A DNA stretch of 44,415 nt, from NCBI GenBank assembly GCA_937873175.1, contig CALMVT010000153.1, positions 1 through 44,415 on the forward strand. The letters are read 5' to 3'. The notes beneath the pieces are model-generated. The model saw nothing but the letters and a program-made list of their open reading frames with translations. It had not been told where the DNA came from and did not search any database. How positions within the stretch are numbered: position 1 is the first letter of the stretch; each line of letters starts with the position of its first letter. This document shows positions 1 through 10,307 of the stretch, one piece after another. Origin of the DNA: an uncultured Acetobacteraceae bacterium. GTDB taxonomy: Bacteria; Pseudomonadota; Alphaproteobacteria; Acetobacterales; Acetobacteraceae. The position numbers and the translations under genes are program-made.

Positions 1-2
1 GC

Positions 3-410
3 GGCACGGCGGCGCAGGTGCTGTTGCCGCCCACGCGGTCGCTGGTGCGGGCGAAGCGCAGCCTGGCCGGGCTGCCCGGCGGCGGCGGCACGCCGTTGGC
101 GGCCGGGATCGACGCGGGCTTCCTGATGGCGGACGGCATCCGGCGCCGGGGCGGCACGCCGACAATCGTGCTGCTGACGGACGGGCGGGCCAACGTGGCG
201 CAGGACGGCAAGGGCGGGCGGGCGCGGGCGGAGGCGGACGCGATGGCCGCAGCGCAACAGGTCCGCGCGGCGCGGCTGGCGGCTTTGCTGGTCGATACCT
301 CGCCGCGTCCGCACCCGGCCAGCCAGCGCCTGGCCGCCGCGATGGACGCGCGCTACGTGCCACTGCCCTATGCCGACGCGGCGGCGCTGTCCCGGGTGAT
401 CCGGGCGTGA
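3..410 (+). CDS. bchD: Magnesium chelatase subunit D, C-terminal part (5' end outside window)
   Basis: This is the last ~135 residues of the BchD subunit of magnesium chelatase, which inserts Mg2+ into protoporphyrin IX at the first committed step of bacteriochlorophyll synthesis. What is visible is the C-terminal von Willebrand factor A (integrin I-like) domain. It includes a glycine-rich GGGGTPLAAGID stretch and the strand PTIVLLTDGRAN, whose TDG is a MIDAS-type metal-site motif. The AAA+ and acidic linker parts lie upstream of the window. Its stop overlaps the GTG start of bchO by 4 bp (GTGA), the usual bchD-bchO linkage in purple bacteria. The frame is open from the window edge, so the gene is cut by the window and need not be broken. 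BchD is preferred over other VWA proteins because of the bchO neighbour. Confidence 0.9.
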   Translation, partial: GTAAQVLLPPTRSLVRAKRSLAGLPGGGGTPLAAGIDAGFLMADGIRRRGGTPTIVLLTDGRANVAQDGKGGRARAEADAMAAAQQVRAARLAALLVDTSPRPHPASQRLAAAMDARYVPLPYADAAALSRVIRA

Positions 411-1294
411 GCGACCGGCGCGGCTGGGCGCGCGACGGGCGGGACTGGCCGAACCGGGAAGCCAGCCGCTTCGTGCGCGCCGCTGGGCTGATGTGGCATG
501 TGCAGGTGATGGGATCGGGGCCGGCGCTGCTGCTGGCGCACGGCACCGGGGCGGCGACGCACTCCTGGCGGGCGCTGGCGCCGCTCCTGGCCCGGCATTT
601 CACCGTGGTCGCGCCCGACCTGCCGGGCCATGGGTTCACGGAAAGCCCGGCCACGGCGCGGCTGTCCTTGCCCGGGATGGCGAAGTCGCTGGGTGGGCTG
701 CTGCACGCGCTCAACCTGCGGCCCGTGCTGGCGGCGGGGCATTCGGCCGGGGCGGCGGTGCTGGCGCGGATGGCGCTGGACGGGCAGATTGCGCCGCGGG
801 GCCTGGTCAGCCTGAACGGGGCCTTCGTGCCGCTGGAAGGGGTGCCGGGCCAGATCTTCTCGCCCTTGGCGCGGCTGCTGGTCGGCTTGCCGCTGCTGCC
901 GCAGCTTTTCGCGTGGCGGGCCAAGGACGATGCGGCGATCCGGCAAATCCTGGACGGCACGGGGTCGCGCATCGACGCGCGGGGCGTTTCGCTTTACGGC
1001 CGGGTGATCCGCAACCCCGCCCATGCCGCGGCGGCGCTCGGCATGATGGCGCGGTGGGACCTGGCCCCGCTGATGCGCGACATGCCCCGGCTGAAGGTGC
1101 CGTTGCTGCTGATCGTCGGCGCAAACGACCGGGCCGTGCCGCCCGCCCAGGCCGAGCGGGTCTGCGAGGCCGTGCCCGGGGCGTCCCTGGTCGCCATGCC
1201 CGGCCTCGGCCACCTTTCGCACGAGGAACGGCCGGAGGACACGGCGGCGCTGATCCTCGATTTCGCCCAGAGAGTAGCGGGAGTGCCCGCGTGA
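407..1294 (+). CDS. bchO: Magnesium chelatase accessory alpha/beta hydrolase BchO
   Basis: A 295-residue alpha/beta-hydrolase-fold protein of the BchO family, encoded with magnesium chelatase genes in phototrophic proteobacteria. Its exact biochemical role is not settled. Visible features are an oxyanion-region HGTGAATHSW, the nucleophile elbow GHSAG with Ser at about residue 113, the acid-loop IVGANDRAVP and a C-terminal GLGHLSHEE with the likely catalytic His. The start is the GTG that overlaps the bchD stop. The next in-frame ATG would leave only a short leader before the fold. The stop overlaps the GTG start of the DUF3422 gene by 4 bp, so translation of the three genes is probably coupled. 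The identification rests on fold, length and adjacency to bchD. Confidence 0.88.
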   Translation: MSDRRGWARDGRDWPNREASRFVRAAGLMWHVQVMGSGPALLLAHGTGAATHSWRALAPLLARHFTVVAPDLPGHGFTESPATARLSLPGMAKSLGGLLHALNLRPVLAAGHSAGAAVLARMALDGQIAPRGLVSLNGAFVPLEGVPGQIFSPLARLLVGLPLLPQLFAWRAKDDAAIRQILDGTGSRIDARGVSLYGRVIRNPAHAAAALGMMARWDLAPLMRDMPRLKVPLLLIVGANDRAVPPAQAERVCEAVPGASLVAMPGLGHLSHEERPEDTAALILDFAQRVAGVPA

Positions 1295-2574
1295 CCGTCA
1301 CCCTGCCCGCCGACCACCCGCTGCGCATCCAGCTCAACGACGAGGTGCACGCCCGCCCGCCCGAATCGCTGGTGGCGCCGACCCGGTTGACCTACCTCGC
1401 CCTGTTCTCCGACACGGAAGCGCGGGAAGGCGGGTTTAAGGCCGTTTGCGCGCTCGCGGAACGCTTCGGCGCGGTGCCGCCGGCCCCGGGCGCCAACCAT
1501 TACAGCGCCGACCTCGGCCCGTTCCGCCTCAAGTGGGAGCGGCACGCCGAGTTCCACCGCTACAAGTTCATCGTGTCCGGCACCGGGACGGACCCGTTCG
1601 ACGACCCGGCCATCGCCGCCGTGCCCGCGGATTGGCTGGCCAGCCTGCCCGGCCAGGTGATGGTCGCCACCCACGTAGCGCTGCTGCCGCAGGATGCCGA
1701 CGAGCCTAAATCCCTTGCCGCGGCGCGGCGGCTGTTCCCGGGCGTGCTGGTGGGGTCGGCGGTCAGCAGCGGCGCCGCGGCGGCCTTTGCCGATTTCCGG
1801 GTGCGTGCGGACGGGTTCAGCCGCGTGCTCGTGCAGGACCGCAGCATGACGCCGGCGCAGGCCGGGCGCGTGGTGCAGCGCCTGATGGAGATCGACACCT
1901 ACCGCATCATGGCGCTGCTCGCCCTGCCGGTCGCCCAGGCCCTGGCGCCCGAGATCGCCCGGTGCGAGCGGGAAGTGGCCGAGATCACCGCCGCCATGGT
2001 CACGGCGCCCGACCAGGACGAGCCGGTGCTGCTGGAACGCCTGACCCGCCTCGCCGCCGAGATCGACAGCCGCCAGGCCGACAACCTGTTCCGCTTCAGC
2101 GCCGCCTTCGCCTATGACGGCCTGGTGCAGCGCCGGGTGCAGGACCTGCGGGAGGTGCGGCTTCCGGGGCTGCAGACCATGCAGGATTTCACCGCGCGGC
2201 GGCTGGCCCCGGCGATGAACACCTGCCGCTCGGCGGCGGCCCGACAGGAGGAGTTGTCGCGCCGGGTCGCGCGGGCGACGCAGTTGCTTGCCACCCGGGT
2301 CAGCGTGACACGGGAACGGCAGAACCAGTCGCTGCTGGAAGCGATGAACCGCCGGGTGCGGCTGCAGTTGCGGCTGCAGTCCACGGTGGAGGGATTGTCG
2401 ATCGCGGCGGTGACGTACTACATCGTCGGCCTCATCGGCTACGCCGCCAAAGCGTTCAAGGCGGCAGGCGGGCACATCGACCCGGAGCTTGCCATGGGCC
2501 TCAGCATCCCCGTAGTCGCCGGGCTGATGGCGTTGGGTTTGCGCAAGATGCACCAAGCCGTGGCGCATGAGTGA
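1291..2574 (+). CDS. DUF3422 family membrane protein
   Basis: A 427-residue protein matching the DUF3422 family of uncharacterised proteobacterial proteins. It has the typical N-terminal signature HPLRIQLNDEVHARPPE, followed by a soluble region with FRLKWERHAEFHRYKF. The middle is rich in Arg and Glu (about residues 210-350) and is likely helical or coiled. Two hydrophobic segments near the C-terminus, around SIAAVTYYIVGLIGYAA and LSIPVVAGLMALGL, resemble a membrane hairpin. The GTG start at 1291 overlaps the bchO stop, and the family signature begins a few residues later. The reading frame stays open far upstream through bchO, but that part is an out-of-frame shadow. No function is known. 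Co-transcription with bchO is likely but does not prove a role in pigment synthesis. Confidence 0.85.
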   Translation: MTVTLPADHPLRIQLNDEVHARPPESLVAPTRLTYLALFSDTEAREGGFKAVCALAERFGAVPPAPGANHYSADLGPFRLKWERHAEFHRYKFIVSGTGTDPFDDPAIAAVPADWLASLPGQVMVATHVALLPQDADEPKSLAAARRLFPGVLVGSAVSSGAAAAFADFRVRADGFSRVLVQDRSMTPAQAGRVVQRLMEIDTYRIMALLALPVAQALAPEIARCEREVAEITAAMVTAPDQDEPVLLERLTRLAAEIDSRQADNLFRFSAAFAYDGLVQRRVQDLREVRLPGLQTMQDFTARRLAPAMNTCRSAAARQEELSRRVARATQLLATRVSVTRERQNQSLLEAMNRRVRLQLRLQSTVEGLSIAAVTYYIVGLIGYAAKAFKAAGGHIDPELAMGLSIPVVAGLMALGLRKMHQAVAHE

Positions 2575-2602
2575 CGCCGTGGCGCGCGGCTAGGCGGCGT
2601 CG

Positions 2603-2866
2603 GTGGCGGAGCTGTTCGCAAGCGGGCGGGTGCTCGACTTTATTCTGGCCGGCATGGCTGCGGAGGCATTGGGCCTGATCGTGCACCACCGGGCCACTGG
2701 CCGCGGCGTGCGCCCGGCGCGGCTGCTGCCCAACCTGCTGTCCGGCATGTGCCTGCTGTTGGCGATGCGGGTGGGCGCGGGGGGAGCGTGGTGGGGCTGG
2801 GTGTCGCTCGCTCTGCTGGGCGCGCTGGCGTTCCACTTGCTGGACCTGGGGCGGGCATGGCGATGA
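2603..2866 (+). CDS. Small hydrophobic membrane protein, unknown function
   Basis: An 87-residue protein with two or three predicted membrane helices (around residues 8-24, 42-60 and 65-80) separated by short basic loops such as HHRATGRGVRPARLLPN. I do not recognise a family. The GTG start at 2603 includes the first hydrophobic helix. An ATG at 2654 would give a shorter form and is the main alternative. The stop overlaps the start of the MFS gene, which suggests translational coupling and perhaps a role with that transporter. This is inference from position only. Confidence 0.62.
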   Translation: MAELFASGRVLDFILAGMAAEALGLIVHHRATGRGVRPARLLPNLLSGMCLLLAMRVGAGGAWWGWVSLALLGALAFHLLDLGRAWR

Positions 2867-4311
2867 GCGGCGCAATCCCGGAGATCGTGCCGGGGGACGG
2901 CTTGCCGCCGGGCGCGCAGGAGGGTCTGCCGCCGGAGCGACAAGACGGCCTGCCGCCGAGCGCGCAGGAAGGTCTGCCGCCGGGCCGGCGGGGTTGGGCG
3001 GTGGCGGCCCTCGTGCTGGCGGTCGGCATGGCGTCGCTCGACACCTCCATCGCCAACACCGCGCTCCCCACCATCGCGGCCGACGTGCAGGCCAGCCCGG
3101 CATCGTCGGTCTGGGTGGTGAACGCCTACCAGCTCGCCTTGGTGGTGTCCCTGCTGCCGTTCGCCTCGCTCGGCGAGATCTACGGCTACCGCCGGGTTTA
3201 CACCGTGGGGCTTGCGGTGTTCACCGTGGCGTCGCTGTTCTGCGCCGCCAGCTGGTCGCTGCCGACGCTGACCGCGGCGCGGGTGCTGCAAGGTCTCGGC
3301 GCCAGCGGCATCATGAGCGTGAACACCGCGCTGGTGCGCTACATCTACCCGGCGCGGATGCTGGGCCGCGGGGTCGGGTTCAACGCGCTGGTGGTGGGCG
3401 TGTCCACGGCGCTCGGCCCCAGCGTGGCCGCGGCGGTGCTGTCGGTCGCATCCTGGCAATGGCTGTTCGCGGTCAACGGCCCGGTCGGCGTGGCTGCCCT
3501 GGTGCTGTCGGTGCGCTTCTTGCCGGAAACGCCGCGCGCTTCGCACCGCTTCGACGCCGGCAGCGCTCTGCTCAACGCGGCCACCTTCGGGCTGCTGATC
3601 TTCGGCATCGGGGAAGCGGCGCACAGCGCGCCCGGCCCGGTCATCGCCGCGGTGCTGGCGGGGGCGGCGGTGTCGGGGTTCTTCCTGATCCGGCGCCAGC
3701 TCGGGCTGGCCGCGCCGATGCTGCCGGTGGACCTGTACCGGCGGCCCATGTTCGCGCTGTCGTCGCTGACCTCCGTTTGCTCCTTCGCGGCGCAGGGCCT
3801 CGCTTTCGTGTCGCTGCCGTTCTACTTCCAAACCGTGCTGGGGCGCAGCGCGGTGGAAACGGGGCTGTTGCTGACCTCCTGGCCCGTGGTCACGGCCGCC
3901 ATGGCGCCGGTCGCCGGTCCGCTGTCGGACCGCCACCCGCCGGCGATCCTGGGCGGCATCGGCATGGCGACGCTGGCGGCGGGCCTGTTCCTGATGGCGA
4001 CGCTGCCGGCGCACCCGGACGACCTGAGCTGCGTGTGGCGCTTGATGGTGTGCGGCGCCGGGTTCGGCTTATTCCAATCGCCGAACCTCAAGGCGATCAT
4101 GTCGAGCGCGCCGCCGGAGCGCAGCGGCGGCGCCAGCGGCATCGTCGCGACCTCGCGCCTGGTGGGGCAGGCGGTCGGCGCGGCGTTGGTGGCGCTCTGC
4201 TTCGGCGTCTCGGTCCTGCACGGCCCGGCGCTGGCGGTCACTTTGGGCGCGGGCTTCGCCGCGGCGGCGAGCCTGATCAGCTTTTCCCGCCTGGCCGCAT
4301 CGCGGGCTTAG
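2857..4311 (+). CDS. MFS transporter, DHA2-type drug/metabolite exporter
   Basis: A 484-residue major facilitator superfamily protein of the 14-helix DHA2 (EmrB/QacA/SmvA-like) type, predicted in the inner membrane and driven by proton exchange. After a ~45-residue N-terminal tail, helix 1 carries the typical MASLDTSIANTALPTIA motif. It is followed by WVVNAYQLALVV, the loop motif GEIYGYRRVY and motif C-like VGVSTALGPSVAA. The substrate cannot be predicted. ATG 2857 and ATG 2863 are both possible starts, and both overlap the previous gene's stop. The N-terminal tail contains four copies of an octapeptide starting GLPP (separate entry), which is unusual for this family. It is the last gene of the bchD-bchO strand run and converges with a minus-strand gene 5 bp away. 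Confidence 0.9.
   Translation: MAMSGAIPEIVPGDGLPPGAQEGLPPERQDGLPPSAQEGLPPGRRGWAVAALVLAVGMASLDTSIANTALPTIAADVQASPASSVWVVNAYQLALVVSLLPFASLGEIYGYRRVYTVGLAVFTVASLFCAASWSLPTLTAARVLQGLGASGIMSVNTALVRYIYPARMLGRGVGFNALVVGVSTALGPSVAAAVLSVASWQWLFAVNGPVGVAALVLSVRFLPETPRASHRFDAGSALLNAATFGLLIFGIGEAAHSAPGPVIAAVLAGAAVSGFFLIRRQLGLAAPMLPVDLYRRPMFALSSLTSVCSFAAQGLAFVSLPFYFQTVLGRSAVETGLLLTSWPVVTAAMAPVAGPLSDRHPPAILGGIGMATLAAGLFLMATLPAHPDDLSCVWRLMVCGAGFGLFQSPNLKAIMSSAPPERSGGASGIVATSRLVGQAVGAALVALCFGVSVLHGPALAVTLGAGFAAAASLISFSRLAASRA
2899..2991 (+). repeat. In-frame 24-bp tandem repeat in the MFS N-terminus
   Basis: Four direct copies of a 24-bp unit, the last one 3 bp short, encode GLPPGAQE, GLPPERQD, GLPPSAQE and GLPPGRR. 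The copies differ at several third positions (ggc/ggt, ttg/ctg), so the array is not freshly made. It lies entirely in the cytoplasmic tail before helix 1 of the transporter. Confidence 0.85.
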
Positions 4312-4316
4312 AACGG

Positions 4317-4592
4317 CTACACCGGTTCCAGCACGCGGACGCGCTGCGGCGCGTCGGCGCGCGGCAGCGCCATCGGCTTCGGGATCAGGCAGTCCGGCAG
4401 GGGCTTGAGCGGCTTGAAGCTTTCCGGCGAGAGATCGGGCGGGGGCGGCGTCGGCGCCGGAGGGGGCGGGCCGTCGCCGCCCCACGATCCCCGCGGCGGG
4501 CGCCGGGCGATCAGCAGCTCCCGGCAAGCAAAGGCCAGGGGCACGCCGAAAGTCAGGACACCGCTCAGGATGACCTGCGTAGAAGACTCCAT
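4317..4592 (-). CDS. Small proline-rich single-pass membrane protein, unknown
   Basis: A 91-residue protein with one N-terminal membrane segment (about residues 7-24, VILSGVLTFGVPLAFA), then ARRPP and a proline-rich stretch containing PPPPAPTPPPP. A conserved-looking tail, CLIPKPM...RVLEPV, ends the protein. The likely topology is a membrane anchor with a proline-rich cytoplasmic or periplasmic arm. The ATG at 4592 is preceded on the minus strand by a good ribosome-binding site (GGGGGA, about 6 nt away), which supports it as a real gene. It converges with the MFS gene. Function is unknown. The 174 bases between this gene and the next one (4593-4766) show no further gene. Confidence 0.72.
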   Translation of the reverse strand: MESSTQVILSGVLTFGVPLAFACRELLIARRPPRGSWGGDGPPPPAPTPPPPDLSPESFKPLKPLPDCLIPKPMALPRADAPQRVRVLEPV

Positions 4593-4766
4593 GGCTGTCC
4601 CCCGTCAAACCGCACCAAAGCACTCACGCGAGCTGGTGGCGATGCGGCTCCGGAATCCGAGCTTTCTCGCACGCAAGCCGTTGGGGAAATCTAACGCCGC
4701 AGCGGCCCGCGCTGCAAGGATCGCCTGCAACAAAAGCGTGTAATTTCAGTCGGTGCGAGGGAGAGG

Positions 4767-5609
4767 CTAGGGCGCCACCACCCGCTGTGTCTGTTCGCCC
4801 AAGCCCTCAATGCCGAGTCGCATCGTTTCGCCCCCCTTGAGGAACACCGGCTCCGGCTTCCTGCCCATGCCGACGCCCGGCGGCGTGCCCGTGCTGATGA
4901 TGTCGCCGGGGTGCAGCGTCATGAAGTGGCTCACGTAGCTCACCAACTTCCGCACGTCGAAGATCATCGTTTTCGTGCTGCCGTCCTGCATGCGGTTGCC
5001 GTCCACGTCCAGCCACATGTGCAGGCTCTGCGGGTCCGGCACCTCGTCCTGCGTCACCAGCCACGGCCCGGTGGGTCCGAAGGTGTCGCAGCCCTTGCCC
5101 TTGTCCCAGGTGCCGCCGCGCTCCGTCTGGTACTCGCGTTCGCTCACGTCGTTCACCACGCAATACCCGGCGACGTGCCGCATCGCGTCGTGCTCCGGCA
5201 CGTAGCTGGCGCGCTCCCCGATGACGATGCCGAGTTCCACTTCCCAGTCCGTCTTCTTCGACCCGCGCGGCAGGCGCACGTCGTCGTTTGGCCCTTGGAA
5301 CGCGCCGAGCGACTTCAGGAACACGATCGGCTCCTTGGGGATCGGCGCCCCGGTCTCCGCCGCGTGGTCCGCGTAGTTCAGCCCGATGCAGACGAAGTTG
5401 ACCGGGCGCGGCACGCAGGGGCCGATGCGCCCGGGCGGCACCACGGGCAGGCTCGCCGGGTCCAGCGCGGCGAGGCGGGCCAGCCCGGCGGGCGACAGCG
5501 CCTCCGCATCGAAGTCCCGCACGGTGCCCGACACGTCCCGGTATTGCCCGTCCGGCCCGACCATGCACGGCCTCTCGGCGCCCGGGGCGCCCACGCGCAG
5601 CAGCTTCAT
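4767..5609 (-). CDS. Fumarylacetoacetate hydrolase family protein, probable diketo-deoxy-sugar-acid hydrolase
   Basis: A 280-residue member of the FAH superfamily, which cleaves C-C bonds in diketo acids using a divalent metal. The FAH core starts near residue 70 with FVCIGLNYADHAAE. Likely metal ligands are E123 and E125 in DWEVELGIVIGE and D154 in VVNDVSERE. STGTPPGVGMG and the FLKGG loop near the C-terminus are also typical. The neighbouring SDR and IlvD/Edd genes point to 2,4-diketo-3-deoxy-L-fuconate (or a related sugar acid) as substrate, giving pyruvate plus a hydroxy acid; this is inferred from context. Ureidoglycolate lyase, a common automatic name for such proteins, has no supporting neighbours here. 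The gene is the last of a three-gene minus-strand operon, 41 bp after the SDR gene. Confidence 0.88.
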   Translation of the reverse strand: MKLLRVGAPGAERPCMVGPDGQYRDVSGTVRDFDAEALSPAGLARLAALDPASLPVVPPGRIGPCVPRPVNFVCIGLNYADHAAETGAPIPKEPIVFLKSLGAFQGPNDDVRLPRGSKKTDWEVELGIVIGERASYVPEHDAMRHVAGYCVVNDVSEREYQTERGGTWDKGKGCDTFGPTGPWLVTQDEVPDPQSLHMWLDVDGNRMQDGSTKTMIFDVRKLVSYVSHFMTLHPGDIISTGTPPGVGMGRKPEPVFLKGGETMRLGIEGLGEQTQRVVAP

Positions 5610-5650
5610 CCTTGTGTCCTCCGTCCTGCGGCCCGGCGGGCCGCGCTATC

Positions 5651-8222
<2,572 letters not shown>

Positions 8223-8244
8223 GGGGCGTTTCCTGGGGTCTCTC

Positions 8245-8282
8245 GTTGGCGCCAACCTGCGCAAGTCGTTGAAGGGTGTCAA
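8245..8282 (-). promoter_or_regulatory. Candidate -35 box and operator palindrome upstream of the dehydratase operon
   Basis: A perfect 12-bp palindrome, GTTGGCGCCAAC, at 8245-8256 lies 22 bp before the dehydratase start. Its central CG fits LacI-family-type operators. On the minus strand a consensus -35 hexamer TTGACA occupies 8282-8277. No good -10 is seen at 16-18 bp, but the expected -10 position overlaps the palindrome, as expected for a repressible promoter. The motifs are seen directly; the regulatory role is inferred. Confidence 0.45.
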
Positions 8283-8340
8283 TGTTATCAAGCCCTGGGT
8301 AGCATCCCGGCTGAGCCGTTGGCGCTGAAGCGGGGCAGGA

Positions 8341-9048
8341 ATGGTTCGGGTGCTGGCTGAGTGGGGCATGGCCGGCCTGGAGGCCTTGCGGGACAGGGTG
8401 GCCGTGCTCGTCATCGTGGACGTGCTGTCCTTCTCGACCGCGGTGGACGTGGCAGTTTCGAGAGGTGCAGGGGTACATCCATTCCGTTACGGCGACAAGG
8501 CTGCTGCGCAAGCCGCGGCGGATCGCGTCGGCGCGGTGCTGGCCCGGTCGCGACGGGCCTCCGGTGGGCAGTTCAGCCTTTCCCCGGCCAGCCTCTTGAC
8601 CCTCTCCGCCGGGACGAAGCTGATGCTTCCCTCCCCCAACGGTTCAAGGCTTTCGCTCGCCTGCTGTGACCGATTGGTTTTGGCGGGCTATCTCCGCAAC
8701 GCCGTTGCCGTGGCGCGGGCAGCGCAGGAGAGGGCCAATGGGGGCGCAATCGGCGTGATCCCGGCGGGGGAACGCTGGCCGGATGGGAGCTTGCGTCCGG
8801 CGATTGAGGACCTGTTGGGCGCCGGCGCCGTGATCCACCATCTGGCGCTGTCCTGTTCGCCGGAAGCGCAGGTCGCGCGGGACGCATTTCTGACGGCTGG
8901 GGACAACGTGGCGCACCTGATTCGAGCATCGGTTCCAGGCTGGGAATTGGTGGACGGCGGCTTTGCCGATGACGTGGACCTCGCGGTAGAAGGGGAAGTA
9001 AGCCCGTGCGTGCCGGTTTTGACCGAAGGCGCCTATTGGGCCGGTTGA
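8341..9048 (+). CDS. ComB-like 2-phosphosulfolactate phosphatase family protein
   Basis: A 235-residue protein of the ComB family. The characterised archaeal member removes phosphate from 2-phosphosulfolactate in coenzyme M synthesis. Family features visible are VIVDVLSFSTAVDVAVSRGA near residue 24, PSPNGS near 99, the IPAGERWPDGSLRPAIEDLLGAG region near 140, and a C-terminal acidic DVDLAVEGE. In a bacterium without evident coenzyme M genes the true substrate is unknown; it may be sulfolactate-related or another phosphate ester. The ATG at 8341 follows GGGGCAGGA. It is divergent from the sugar-acid operon, with a 118-bp shared spacer, and converges with the antitoxin fragment. Confidence 0.8.
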   Translation: MVRVLAEWGMAGLEALRDRVAVLVIVDVLSFSTAVDVAVSRGAGVHPFRYGDKAAAQAAADRVGAVLARSRRASGGQFSLSPASLLTLSAGTKLMLPSPNGSRLSLACCDRLVLAGYLRNAVAVARAAQERANGGAIGVIPAGERWPDGSLRPAIEDLLGAGAVIHHLALSCSPEAQVARDAFLTAGDNVAHLIRASVPGWELVDGGFADDVDLAVEGEVSPCVPVLTEGAYWAG

Positions 9049-9055
9049 AAGCGTC

Positions 9056-9193
9056 TCATTCAAAGAAATCGAGTGCCGGACGCTCCTGCTCTTTTGGTTT
9101 CTCAGCCACAGCCGACGCGAAATCTTCGTCAAAGGGTTCAACCAACGCATCAAGCCAAACCCAACTGTCGGCGGTCTGTTCCGGCTCACACAT
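9056..9193 (-). pseudogene. VapB/AbrB-type antitoxin C-terminal remnant or 45-residue small protein
   Basis: A 45-residue reading frame ends in PFDEDF...EKPKEQERPALDFFE. That acidic tail pattern (DDF, then QER, then LDFF) is typical of the toxin-binding C-terminus of VapB-like antitoxins. The N-terminal AbrB/SpoVT DNA-binding domain is missing, and no PIN-domain toxin is nearby. The ATG overlaps the stop of the upstream dehydrogenase (TGATG), so it could still be translated by coupling. Upstream the frame only continues as a shadow inside the dehydrogenase. The antitoxin assignment rests on motif memory, so it is tentative. Confidence 0.5.
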
Positions 9194-10197
9194 CAAAACA
9201 TCTCCGGCGTGATCACGTTCTGCGGATGGTTGCTCATCAGCGCCGCCCGCATTGTTTCTGCCGACTTCACCCGGATGTCCCAATGCGCTTCGGGCGTGAG
9301 ATACGCCGAGTGCGGCGTGATGATCAGGCGGCCCTCCACCCAAGCTTCCCGCGCGCGGTAGGCCCGCAGCAGCTCCGGCACCGGCTCCACCGGCGGCTCC
9401 ACCGGCAGCACGTCCAGCCCGGCGCCGGCCACCTGCCCGTTGCGCATCGCCTCCGCCAAAGCCTCGACATCCAGCACCGGGCCGCGCGCCGTGTTCACCA
9501 CCACGGCGCCGGGCGGCAGCAGCGCAAGCTCGGCCGCGCCGATCATCCCCGCCGTGTCCGGCGTCAGCGGCACATGGAGCGACAGCACGTCCGCCCGGCG
9601 CAGCAGGTCCGGCAAGGTCGGCGCCCGCGCGACGCCCAGCGCCAGCTCCGTCCCGTTGCGCAGGCCGGGGTCGTAGAACGCCACCTGAAAGCCGAGCGCC
9701 TTGGCCCGCAGCGCCACCGCCGTGCCGATGCGCCCCAGGCCCACGATGCCGAACCCCTGCGTCCCCGTGCGGCGCAGCAGCGGGTCGTCCACCGCGCGCC
9801 ACGGCGCCGGCGGGCTGCGCCGCTGCGCTTCGTGGTGCAGCAGCAGCCCCCGGCGCAGCGCCAAGGCGAGGGCAATGGCGTGGTCCGCCACCTCCGTGGT
9901 GCCGTAGTCCGGGACGTTGCACACCAGCACGCCGCGCTCGGCCGCGGCGGCGCGGTCGATCCGGTCATAGCCGACGCCCATGCGGACCACGGCGCGCATC
10001 CGGGTGAAGCGCAGGAGGTCGGCCGCGGTCAGGAATTGGCGGAACAGCATCAACCCATCTGCCGCGGCGCAGTCGGCGTCCGACAGGTCCGCCAATGCCT
10101 TGGTGTCCCGGCGCAGGATGGTCGCCTCCGGGCCGAAGATGCGGCGCTCCTCGCTGTCGTCGGGATACATGGCCTCGGGATACAGAATGGTGGTCAC
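9193..10197 (-). CDS. D-2-hydroxyacid dehydrogenase, CtBP-like
   Basis: A 334-residue NAD-dependent D-isomer-specific 2-hydroxyacid dehydrogenase resembling C-terminal-binding-protein-type enzymes. It interconverts a 2-keto acid and a D-2-hydroxy acid in the cytoplasm. The nucleotide-binding motif GLGRIG is at about 153-158. The catalytic triad is R238 (NTARGPV), E267 (LPVEPP) and H296 (TPHSAY). The substrate cannot be read from the sequence. The ATG at 10197 starts MTTILYPEAM. The gene faces away from the exported hydrolase across a 110-bp spacer, which probably holds divergent promoters, though I see no clear hexamers there. Confidence 0.87.
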   Translation of the reverse strand: MTTILYPEAMYPDDSEERRIFGPEATILRRDTKALADLSDADCAAADGLMLFRQFLTAADLLRFTRMRAVVRMGVGYDRIDRAAAAERGVLVCNVPDYGTTEVADHAIALALALRRGLLLHHEAQRRSPPAPWRAVDDPLLRRTGTQGFGIVGLGRIGTAVALRAKALGFQVAFYDPGLRNGTELALGVARAPTLPDLLRRADVLSLHVPLTPDTAGMIGAAELALLPPGAVVVNTARGPVLDVEALAEAMRNGQVAGAGLDVLPVEPPVEPVPELLRAYRAREAWVEGRLIITPHSAYLTPEAHWDIRVKSAETMRAALMSNHPQNVITPEMF

Positions 10198-10307
10198 GGG
10201 CTGGGTTCCTCCGCGATGACTGGTTTTGGACAGTGGGGGGCAGCCGTTTGAGCCGCCTCCATGGTTCCGTCAAGCTGGTGCGCAATGGCCGGCATGGGAG
10301 CAGCATC

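Noticed and set aside
994-2568. Long minus-strand frame over bchO and the DUF3422 gene
   Set aside because: Shadow of two well-supported plus-strand genes.
9073-10251. Plus-strand frame opposite the hydroxyacid dehydrogenase
   Set aside because: The minus-strand dehydrogenase has complete cofactor and catalytic motifs; the plus frame is Arg/His-rich noise.
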